38,264 nucleotides of DNA from Planctomycetota bacterium (GTDB lineage Bacteria; Planctomycetota; Planctomycetia; Planctomycetales; Planctomycetaceae). The translations under genes and the position numbers were made by a program. Location: assembly GCA_027624335.1 (NCBI GenBank), contig JAQBWV010000035.1:1-38264 (forward strand), in the 5' to 3' direction. Positions 31,883 through 38,264 of this stretch are shown here, in pieces (positions within the stretch are counted from its first letter, which is position 1; every line of letters begins with the position of its first letter). The notes beneath the pieces are model-generated. The model saw only the letters and a list, made by a program, of their open reading frames with translations. It was not told the origin of the DNA and did not search any database.

Positions 31883-34248
31883 AAGGCCCGACTCAGCAGA
31901 ACCTCTTTCGGGCCGAGCCCGACCGCCCCGCGTGGGAAATCGCCGCGGAAGAAGACCGGCTCGTTGCGGAAGTCGCTCTGGTACTTCCGTTGGAGCAGAC
32001 GTTTTCGTACCTCGTGCCGGAATCGCTGCGAGAGTTGATCGGCCCTGGTCAGCGAGTCGAAATCCCCTTCGGCAAAGGCAACCGCAAGACAATCGCGTTC
32101 TGTGTCGGACTGTCGCCGCTGACGGTGTCAAATAAGAAGCTTAAGGAAATTGTGGGGCTGGTCGATCGCGAGCCGCTCGTGTCACAGCACCTGCTCGACC
32201 TGACGCGGTGGATGGCGGAACGTTATCTCTGCGGCTGGGGTCAGGCGCTCGAAACGGCAGTTCCGGCGGGCGTAAAAAAACAGTCCGGCACGCGTGAGAT
32301 GACGTTCTTCACGCTGCCTGCCAACATCGACAAACTGCTTGTCGGAACAAAACTGCCAGGCAAGCAGGCGGCCGTCGTCGAGTATCTGCGCAAAGCCGGC
32401 GTTCCACTGAAAGGAGACCAGATCACCGAAGCTATCGGCTGCAGCCCGGCTCCGATACATGGCCTGCGCGATAAAGGAATCATCGTCGCCACCCGCAAAC
32501 GGACCGCCACGTTCGAATCAGATCTCGGGGACATCAAACGAGAACAGGACCTCGAACTCAACCCCGATCAGAAGCGCGTCCTAGGCGCGATCAAACTGCA
32601 GCTTCGTACGAAGCAATCACGAACGTTCGTGCTCCACGGCGTGACCGGCAGCGGCAAAACGGAGGTCTACATACAAGCGATTCGCGAAGTCGTCAGCTAC
32701 GGTCGGCAGGCGATCGTGCTGGTCCCGGAAATCAGTCTGACGCCGCAGACGATCCGGCGATTCAGTAGCCGGTTTGATTCGGTCGCCGTGCTGCACAGTC
32801 ACCTGACCGACGCCGAGCGGCACTGGCACTGGCAACGGATCGCGCGCGGCGAAGTTCAGGTTGTTGTCGGCGCACGCAGCGCGATCTTTGCTCCCACGCC
32901 GCACCTTGGCCTGATCGTTATCGACGAGGAACACGAAAATACTTTCAAGCAGGACACCGCTCCGCGTTACCACGCCAGCAACGTGGCTCGCGAACGCGCG
33001 CGGCTTTGCGGGATTCCGCTCATTCTCGGAACAGCGACACCGACACTGGAGACATGGCTGCGTGTAACACCCTCAACCGAATTGAACCACTCGGCCACGA
33101 CCGCAGATTCGAAGTCCGCACGCGACGACAATTCGGCTCGGCCCGTTGCCGATCCTGACGCGGTTCTTTCACTGCCCAATCGAGTGTCAGGTCTTCCGAT
33201 GCCGCCGGTCAGCCTGGTCGACATTCGCAACGACCCGCTGTGTTCGAAAGGGCAATCCATCGGTCGAGCGATGCGTAACGGGATCCAGGCAGCGCTCGAC
33301 GACGGCGGGCAGGTGATCCTGTTTCTCAACCTGCGAGGTTTCTCGCCAACCGTCTGGTGTCGAAGTTGCGGCGGCGGTGTGAAGTGTGCCAACTGCGATA
33401 TCACCTACACCTTTCACCGGGATCGAAACATCATTCTGTGTCACATGTGCAATGCCGAGGCTCCGCCGCCGCAGACGTGTCCACAATGCGGCGGCCCCGG
33501 CATTCGCTATTTCGGAGCCGGCACGCAGCGACTCGAACAGGAAGTCTCAGCCAAGTTTCCGAAACACCGCGTCATCCGGATGGACAGCGACACGATGCAG
33601 GGCCGCGGCAGCCATGACGCTGCCCTCGAACTGTTCCGCCACGGGCAGGCACACATTCTGGTGGGCACTCAGATGATCGCGAAGGGGCTGGACTTTCCGA
33701 ACGTCACGATGGTCGGCGTTGTCGATGCGGACACCGTGCTCCACCAGCCGGATCTGCGAGCGTCCGAGCGAACGTTTCAGCTGATCGCGCAGGTCGCCGG
33801 TCGAGCTGGACGCAGTGAACGTGGCGGGCGAGTCTTCGTACAGACATGCTCACCGACCGACATCGCCATCCAGAAAGCGATCCATCACGACTACCAGGGC
33901 TTCGCCGAGCACGAGCTGAAACACCGCTTCGAACAAGGTGCCCCGCCCTTCACGCACTGGGTGCGAATCGTCCTGCGCGGTCCCATCGAACAGGCCGTCG
34001 AATCAGTCGCCTTCGACATGTCCGACGTCCTGCGCGACGTCGTCAAACGCCGCAATCTCGACATCCGAGTCCTCGGCCCGGCCCCCTGCCCGGTCGCCCG
34101 ACTGCAAAGCAATTACCGCTTCCACTTCCTGCTGTCCGCCGCCGACCTGAACGCCGTCCGAGTCCTCTGGCGAGAACTTCGCCCGACCCTCCCAACAGAC
34201 CGCAGCGTAGAATTCATTGTCGATGTCGACCCGATCAACCTGCGGTGA
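31879..34248 (+). CDS. priA: Primosomal replication protein N' (PriA helicase)
   Basis: PriA restarts stalled replication forks by recognising fork structures, unwinding DNA 3' to 5' and loading the primosome. The 789-residue protein has an N-terminal DNA-binding domain (about 25-130), the helicase core with Walker A VTGSGKT (255-261), DEEH (349-352) and GTATPTLETW, and the zinc-binding region with eight cysteines (494, 497, 503, 506, 521, 524, 534 and 537). Later motifs VGTQMIAKGLDFPNVTMVGV and QVAGRAGR complete the core. The start is GTG at 31879, overlapping the preceding stop. A low-complexity insert of about 35 residues (396-428) lies between the GTATPTLETW motif and LPNRV. Confidence 0.95.
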   Translation: MKGPTQQNLFRAEPDRPAWEIAAEEDRLVAEVALVLPLEQTFSYLVPESLRELIGPGQRVEIPFGKGNRKTIAFCVGLSPLTVSNKKLKEIVGLVDREPLVSQHLLDLTRWMAERYLCGWGQALETAVPAGVKKQSGTREMTFFTLPANIDKLLVGTKLPGKQAAVVEYLRKAGVPLKGDQITEAIGCSPAPIHGLRDKGIIVATRKRTATFESDLGDIKREQDLELNPDQKRVLGAIKLQLRTKQSRTFVLHGVTGSGKTEVYIQAIREVVSYGRQAIVLVPEISLTPQTIRRFSSRFDSVAVLHSHLTDAERHWHWQRIARGEVQVVVGARSAIFAPTPHLGLIVIDEEHENTFKQDTAPRYHASNVARERARLCGIPLILGTATPTLETWLRVTPSTELNHSATTADSKSARDDNSARPVADPDAVLSLPNRVSGLPMPPVSLVDIRNDPLCSKGQSIGRAMRNGIQAALDDGGQVILFLNLRGFSPTVWCRSCGGGVKCANCDITYTFHRDRNIILCHMCNAEAPPPQTCPQCGGPGIRYFGAGTQRLEQEVSAKFPKHRVIRMDSDTMQGRGSHDAALELFRHGQAHILVGTQMIAKGLDFPNVTMVGVVDADTVLHQPDLRASERTFQLIAQVAGRAGRSERGGRVFVQTCSPTDIAIQKAIHHDYQGFAEHELKHRFEQGAPPFTHWVRIVLRGPIEQAVESVAFDMSDVLRDVVKRRNLDIRVLGPAPCPVARLQSNYRFHFLLSAADLNAVRVLWRELRPTLPTDRSVEFIVDVDPINLR

Positions 34249-34274
34249 TCACTGCATCATTTCGAGCATCGAAT

Positions 34275-34616
34275 TCAGTGCATGGATGGCTGGATTTTTT
34301 TCAGGAGTGCTTTTGCCTTGGCACTGCGACTGCCGGCAGGGCTCGCCTGAATTTCGGCGAGACCTTTTTCCAGGATCTCTGCCCGGTCTGGATCGGTGTC
34401 ACGGACCGTCTGGATCATGGCTGGAAAGTTGCTGGCTTCACTACCCATGGGCTGCCCGTTGGCATACTGCTGCAGAACCGATCGTGGGAGCGTCAGTGGG
34501 TCATTCGACGCCTTCACCTCAATCTGCATCTCGTCGACGCCGCCGTGTCCACAACCAGGTGACCCCAGTAACGCTGTCAGAGCCAGGTAACATGCCAGCG
34601 TATATCGACTGCTCAT
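34275..34616 (-). CDS. Small lipoprotein of unknown function, downstream of the DUF1559 gene
   Basis: This protein of about 113 residues has a lipoprotein signal peptide with lipobox SPGC (Cys22 from the chosen start), so it is predicted to be membrane-anchored outside the cytoplasm. The mature part is mostly helical, with ASNDPLTLPRSVLQQYANGQ near its start and a lysine-rich C-terminus (SRSAKAKALLKKIQPSMH). I chose the ATG at 34616, five bases after GAGG; ATGs at 34619 and 34631 are alternatives. It lies 153 bases downstream of the DUF1559 gene on the same strand. Planctomycete DUF1559 genes are often followed by a small lipoprotein gene, so the pair is probably an expressed unit. Confidence 0.72.
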   Translation of the reverse strand: MSSRYTLACYLALTALLGSPGCGHGGVDEMQIEVKASNDPLTLPRSVLQQYANGQPMGSEASNFPAMIQTVRDTDPDRAEILEKGLAEIQASPAGSRSAKAKALLKKIQPSMH

Positions 34617-34769
34617 CATTGCCTCATTCATCAGAATTGAAAGCTGACCGCGTCTTGAGGGTCGTGTCGACATTGCTTACGGTCGCAGTCTGAGACGGCT
34701 AACGATGTCCAGGCCAGACTGTGTGGTAGTTTCACACTGCGGGTGCGGACGGACGCCGGAAATTCGGAA

Positions 34770-35816
34770 TCAGAAGGCACCCAGTGGCTCGCCATCTTTT
34801 CGATTCCCCAGACGCTGCCAGGTGAGCAGGTCAATAGAATTGGAGAAGAAACGGACGGACCCATCGCCGAGTGCTGCGTGTACTCCACCAGTGTGCAGAC
34901 TGCGCGGTGGGATCAGTCCCATCCCCCAGTCGTGAGCACCACCTGGACAGCAGTCGCCGCCGGATGTCGGGTATTCCCAGTTGGGAGGCGCAGCAGTGTT
35001 GAATGTAGACTGCCCGGCTGCGTACCACGCCCACAACGATCCGTTGTTGGATTTCATTCCGATGGGGCTGTTACGGGATACGGTACCGATCGCATTCAAT
35101 TCGGCCTGCGTCGGAAAGTCCTTGTCGACCACGGCATTAAACAATCCGTTCCCGGCGTAGAAGATGTCATACGGATAGGTTCCGCTCGCGCCAACAGCGC
35201 CCGATCCCGAAAGAATTTCAGCGGCGAGAATCGTATTTGAAAGTCCATCCTGAACGTCGGCCATGCGACGATTCTGGGAATAGGAGACGATGCCGTTGAA
35301 GCGATCGCCAGCCCATACCGTTTCTACGGAACTGCCGGTGCACCATGCGTAGCTGGTTCCCGGACCGTCCCAGCCGGCTGGATTCTGACCGCGTTTTGAA
35401 CCGGACAGAGCAGAGGGGCAGTGGAACGCGGTCAAGTCAGTATTCATGGTGTTGCTGTAAATCCAAGCCCAGTTACTCAGGTTTGACGTCGCGTTGTCGT
35501 AGAGATTCGCCTGGTCAATGTAAGGCAGCAGGTCAAAATTGAGGCTGAGTGCTTCCCAGGCATTGCCTCCTACCTGCTTATAGTTGCGAGGAAAAGAGCC
35601 CCAGGTGTCATGAATATTGTGCATGCCGAGTGCCAGTTGCTTCAGCTTGTTCTTGCACTCGCTGCGGCGAGCAGCTTCCCTGGCCTGTTGCACGGCAGGC
35701 AGCAGCAGGGCAACAAGAATGGCAATGATCGCAATCACCACCAGCAGTTCAATCAGCGTGAAACCGGGACGTGTAGCCCGGTTCATTTCAACGTGAGGAT
35801 TCGCGCGCCGCTGCAT
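34770..35816 (-). CDS. DUF1559 pseudopilin-like protein
   Basis: This 348-residue protein has a type IV pilin/type II secretion-like N-terminus: after a basic leader the prepilin cleavage site sits before FTLIELLVVIAIIAIL and a hydrophobic helix. It continues with AVQQAREAARRSECKNKLKQ, the start of the DUF1559 domain, and ends with the DGSVRFFSNSIDLLTWQRLG signature. DUF1559 proteins are found in very large numbers in planctomycetes and are probably assembled by a type II secretion or pilus-like machine; their role is unknown. The ATG at 35816 was chosen for its AAGG site seven bases upstream; an ATG at 35786 lies closer to the cleavage site but lacks a ribosome site. Confidence 0.95.
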   Translation of the reverse strand: MQRRANPHVEMNRATRPGFTLIELLVVIAIIAILVALLLPAVQQAREAARRSECKNKLKQLALGMHNIHDTWGSFPRNYKQVGGNAWEALSLNFDLLPYIDQANLYDNATSNLSNWAWIYSNTMNTDLTAFHCPSALSGSKRGQNPAGWDGPGTSYAWCTGSSVETVWAGDRFNGIVSYSQNRRMADVQDGLSNTILAAEILSGSGAVGASGTYPYDIFYAGNGLFNAVVDKDFPTQAELNAIGTVSRNSPIGMKSNNGSLWAWYAAGQSTFNTAAPPNWEYPTSGGDCCPGGAHDWGMGLIPPRSLHTGGVHAALGDGSVRFFSNSIDLLTWQRLGNRKDGEPLGAF

Positions 35817-36458
35817 GACAGTGCCTTGGATTATGGAAGAGAGTGGAAAGAATCAGGGGGAGACGCGCAGGGGAAAGAGAGTCCCGACAGACATTCTCCG
35901 GAGAACTGTGGCTGAAGTGCTATCGGTTCTCCATGCTACGCGGCAGGAAAACGCCATTCAAGCAGGTCTCTCTCCCAGGTCTGTTACGCCTGCTCATGAA
36001 TACTTTCTTCCCGGTTGCGCCATCATTACTCGGATCGAAGTCCTCGCGGTATTCATTCCTCAGGGGCCAGCGTTGTGATCGCAAACCCGGCCCGCCGTGT
36101 CGGCTCGATATTCACACCACTGACGACAGGCACAACTTCTTACGACTGGCCTGGCGACTCGCTCGCAACGTTGACGACGACTTTGCAGGCATTTGCCGGA
36201 CTCCAGGAGGTCATCATTTGCTGAGTAGTTGTCAAAGACCAGCAATAGGGTGCGTCAGGATTCGCTCGGTGACGCCAGGGAACATCTGCTCGCCCAGCGT
36301 CGAGTTCGTCGTCGACGTGGATCAATTCGATTTACGGTGAAAGTCAGAAAAGAGTACGTCGCGACACACCAGCTTAAGCTCGATGGTTCGTGGGGGAGCC
36401 ATCTGTTCTGTCCTTGCGGCGATTCCTCCTGATGCTCTGCTGAGATAGACTCAACTTC
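35817..36458. other. Long intergenic region with a direct-repeat copy
   Basis: This 642-base stretch between the DUF1559 gene (minus) and the small antitoxin-like gene (plus) has only overlapping, non-family-like open frames. It must hold both divergent promoters. Its one clear feature is the direct-repeat copy at 36157-36204. The unusual length and lack of coding signal, with the repeat, suggest degenerate or inserted DNA. Confidence 0.45.
36157..36204 (+). repeat. Direct repeat, copy 1
   Basis: This 48-base segment, around ACGTTGACGA at its middle and GCATTTGCCGGACTC at its end, is nearly the same as 38214-38260 (about 43 of 48 aligned positions, one single-base gap), in the same orientation. 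The two copies lie on either side of the small-protein/nucleotidyltransferase module and the unknown gene at 37376. Nothing identifies it as an insertion-sequence end. Confidence 0.75.
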
Positions 36459-36734
36459 ATGGAATTGCATACTGGCACGACTGACACTTCTCCGGAAGCA
36501 CTCGCTGTTCAGCTTGAGTGTCTGCGTCGGATGTCTCCTCATGAGCGACTTGAGAAAGTCTTTGCCTGGTCGGCTGGGCTGCGTGAAATGGCGTTTGCCG
36601 CGATTCGGCGAAGGCATCCGGAGTTCGATGAGGTGGAAGTTCGTTTGCAGTTCATCGGTCTGACTTACGGACGGGAACTGGCTGACAACGTCCGCCGCCA
36701 CCAGATGTCAACGTCCGTGGAGATCGAGCGTTGA
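36459..36734 (+). CDS. Small antitoxin-like partner of an intact nucleotidyltransferase
   Basis: This 91-residue protein is helical and charged, with RRMSPHERLEKVFAWSAGLR, then IRRRHPEFDEVEVRLQFIGL and a basic end. The RRRHPE core followed by an EVxxRL helix resembles RRRFPE...EISQRL in the small protein at 24690-24932, though overall identity is low. Its stop overlaps the TTG start of the nucleotidyltransferase by three bases, so the two are translationally coupled. It has no signal peptide or DNA-binding motif that I can see. By position it is a likely regulator, substrate or antitoxin of the nucleotidyltransferase; this is inference. Confidence 0.72.
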   Translation: MELHTGTTDTSPEALAVQLECLRRMSPHERLEKVFAWSAGLREMAFAAIRRRHPEFDEVEVRLQFIGLTYGRELADNVRRHQMSTSVEIER

Positions 36735-37315
36735 GCGAACTCGACGACCTTGTCGCTGCTCTCGCACCGGTTGTCGCCGCGTTCCGCCAACTGAACGTTC
36801 GCCATTACGTCGGAGGCAGCGTCGCCAGTTCCTTCCATGGAGCCGCTCGGTCCACAATGGATGTCGACCTTGTCTGTGAATTAACGACCGATCAGATCAA
36901 GGTGTTTGCTGCATACTTTGGCGCAGATTTTTACGTCAGTGAATCGGCCATTCGAGACGCGGTTCGCAGAAAGTCCTGTTTCAACCTGATCCATCTGCCC
37001 ACGTCGTTCAAGGTCGATGTCTTCGTCAGTCGACAGCGTCCGTTCGATCTGGAGTCCATGCGAAGAGCCACCCCGGAATGCCTGGGCCGGGATCGGACAG
37101 TCGAGGTTCCAATCGCCACAGCGGAAGACGCCATCATCAGCAAGCTGGAGTGGTATCGGAAGAAGGACGAAACATCCGAGCGACAGTGGGATGACGTCAC
37201 CCGACTGATCACTCTGCTGGGAACCACCGCCGATCTCGCCTACCTGCGATCCGCTGCCGAGTCAGTCGGCGTCAGCGACCTTCTGGAGCGGTTGATTGAC
37301 CATCTCACCGGATAA
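36731..37315 (+). CDS. Intact AbiEii/MNT-type nucleotidyltransferase
   Basis: This 194-residue protein has the nucleotidyltransferase fold: YVGGSVASSFHGAARSTMDV followed by DLV gives the GGS and DxD metal-binding motif (Asp44 and Asp46). It continues with VPIATAEDAIISKLEWYRKK, a helix typical of the family, and DETSERQWDDVTRLI. The start is a TTG at 36731 overlapping the upstream stop. Relatives in AbiE and MNT-HEPN systems transfer nucleotides to tRNA or partner proteins and act as toxins or antitoxins; which applies here is unknown. Unlike the copy at 24099-24745, this one is intact. The module lies between two direct-repeat copies. Confidence 0.82.
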   Translation: MSELDDLVAALAPVVAAFRQLNVRHYVGGSVASSFHGAARSTMDVDLVCELTTDQIKVFAAYFGADFYVSESAIRDAVRRKSCFNLIHLPTSFKVDVFVSRQRPFDLESMRRATPECLGRDRTVEVPIATAEDAIISKLEWYRKKDETSERQWDDVTRLITLLGTTADLAYLRSAAESVGVSDLLERLIDHLTG

Positions 37316-37375
37316 CCCGCCAGGCTGCGTCAAGGCCCAGCGATCGCGCCATGCTGGGATACTCCTACGTCACTC

Positions 37376-38176
37376 TCAGTCATCGTCAGACATAAAGTCA
37401 ACGGTCAACGAATGAGTCAGGCCGTTGTTGACCGATGCACGCACCTCATAAATTCCGTCTCCACGCCCCGTACCACAAGCAAACATCAATGGTTCCGGGG
37501 AGTTGCCGATCGGAATGAACGCCCATTCTTCCGACATGAAGTTGACCCGGTCGAAACTGTCGTTCGTCTGCACCCTGAAATACATGAAAGGGTATTTCGA
37601 ATACTCGGGAATTGAGCTGAGGTACTCTGCACTTTCGGACTCAAGTTTTTCTGAGACCGGTCCAACGACTTCTGCTTGAAATCCGTTGACTTGTACTGTT
37701 TTCAGCTTGAACCGTTTCTTGAGCTGTCGGTGAAACTTTTGACCTCGCATCGTTTTTATGATGCCGATCCGATCCTTGCCGATTTCCGTCCAATGCTCAG
37801 CCGCTGCATCGACATCAGCGATGCAGACCTTCGCAGAATCAATCCCGATCTCACCGATAACGACCAAATCCTCAACGTTTGGATTGAGACCAGACGAGAT
37901 GCGAAGTCGTTGAACTCTTGTGGCTCCATCAGGATACCTGAGTATGTCCAGGTCGATCGTGACGTTGTCAGTTGCCAAACCAACAACGGTAAGTCCATTC
38001 GGCATGGACTGCGGATCCTCAAGGACCAAAGATTTGGATGGCGTGGATAGAGTCCCGACCGACACTGTTTCTTCAACGGGACCTCCACCGTGACCAGCAG
38101 CATTCAGTCGATCAACGGCTTCGAAGAGATCCTCACGTTGACGAGGTACGAGCAAATCCCACAGCGCACGGAGCAT
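37376..38176 (-). CDS. Protein of unknown function
   Basis: This 266-residue protein is not recognised. There is no signal peptide or membrane segment. The first 30 residues are helical (MLRALWDLLVPRQREDLFEA), then the chain is mostly beta-like with acidic stretches (LTVVGLATDNVTIDLDILRY; WAFIPIGNSPEPLMFACGTG) and ends in an acidic FMSDDD. A GAGGTGA ribosome site lies a few bases before the ATG, supporting expression. It converges with the nucleotidyltransferase gene 60 bases away and is followed outward by the second direct-repeat copy. It might be accessory cargo between the repeats. Confidence 0.7.
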   Translation of the reverse strand: MLRALWDLLVPRQREDLFEAVDRLNAAGHGGGPVEETVSVGTLSTPSKSLVLEDPQSMPNGLTVVGLATDNVTIDLDILRYPDGATRVQRLRISSGLNPNVEDLVVIGEIGIDSAKVCIADVDAAAEHWTEIGKDRIGIIKTMRGQKFHRQLKKRFKLKTVQVNGFQAEVVGPVSEKLESESAEYLSSIPEYSKYPFMYFRVQTNDSFDRVNFMSEEWAFIPIGNSPEPLMFACGTGRGDGIYEVRASVNNGLTHSLTVDFMSDDD

Positions 38177-38213
38177 TGATCACCTCGGGATCGGGTAACG
38201 GAGATTCGCAATC

Positions 38214-38260
38214 ACTCACTCGCGACGTTGACGAAGACTTTCAGGCATTTGCCGGACTCT
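38214..38260 (+). repeat. Direct repeat, copy 2
   Basis: This segment matches 36157-36204 in the same orientation with about 43 of 48 aligned positions and one gap. It lies 37 bases beyond the start of the unknown gene at 37376-38176 and runs to the window end, so the element may be longer than can be seen. Confidence 0.75.
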
Positions 38261-38264
38261 AAGA

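Noticed and set aside
33070-33120. Stretch with tRNA-like look (TTGAACCACTCGGCCA on the plus strand)
   Set aside because: It lies inside priA in the low-complexity insert, and no cloverleaf with acceptor and anticodon stems could be built.
33846-34562. Plus-strand frame of 238 codons, Arg/Pro-rich, overlapping the end of priA
   Set aside because: It is a shifted frame of priA with composition typical of GC-rich shadows and no ribosome site or domain.
36140-36701. Minus-strand frames over the direct repeat and the small antitoxin-like gene
   Set aside because: They overlap a better-supported plus-strand pair, carry no recognisable domain and break differently at the two repeat copies, so the repeat is not evidently coding.
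1-38264. CRISPR array, integrase, transposase, rRNA or prophage genes
   Set aside because: No regularly spaced repeats, no recombinase or transposase motifs and no phage structural proteins were found on either strand.

Overview
The window looks like a chromosomal segment from a planctomycete (Planctomycetota, probably a marine Planctomycetaceae or Fuerstiella-like lineage; the genus is a guess). The strongest markers are a DUF1559 pseudopilin-like protein with the FTLIELLVVIAIIAIL N-terminus (34770-35816), a short leucine-rich-repeat lipoprotein, a receiver/zinc-ribbon protein next to an FHA protein, a PQQ-like beta-propeller beside a Gfo/Idh/MocA oxidoreductase with a XylR-type regulator, an HpnC squalene-pathway enzyme, and an extracytoplasmic M14-like/GH105 protein. 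Base composition is moderately GC-rich and even. No rRNA, tRNA, CRISPR array, transposase or integrase was recognised.

Layout. 1-613 holds no convincing gene. 614-5775 is a housekeeping block: a DksA-type regulator overlapping lspA, then rpmE, prfA, prmC and murA, all on the plus strand. 6246-9760 carries an ArsR-type regulator with a clear terminator, carA, a thioredoxin-like lipoprotein and a quinone-oxidoreductase-like enzyme. 10051-14589 is more lineage-specific: an LRR lipoprotein, a receiver domain with Glu in place of the phospho-acceptor Asp plus a zinc ribbon, an FHA protein ending in a terminator, a membrane-anchored unknown, and the M14-like/GH105 protein. 14685-17128 is a two-gene ABC exporter. 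The minus-strand block 17173-22376 holds hpnC, a coiled-coil small protein, the oxidoreductase, the beta-propeller and the AraC/XylR regulator.

22616-24068 is a tight three-gene unit: a WXG100-like small helical protein, a coiled-coil partner and pdxH. 24099-24932 (minus) is a two-gene small-protein/nucleotidyltransferase module whose nucleotidyltransferase is broken by a frameshift. lepA, a TSUP permease, a SpoIIE-type phosphatase with a pseudo-receiver, a 4HBT thioesterase, a LolD-like ATPase, a GNAT acetyltransferase, a small unknown and priA follow. The DUF1559 gene and a small lipoprotein form a minus-strand pair. A second, intact small-protein/nucleotidyltransferase module lies at 36459-37315, and an unknown gene ends the window.

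The most interesting features are the two independent small-protein/nucleotidyltransferase modules (one apparently decayed, one intact and lying between two copies of a ~48-bp direct repeat), the phosphomimetic-like receiver/zinc-ribbon plus FHA pair, the WXG100-like pair without a visible secretion system, and the fusion of a degenerate M14-like region to a GH105-like domain. All function calls come from reading motifs; no database search was run.
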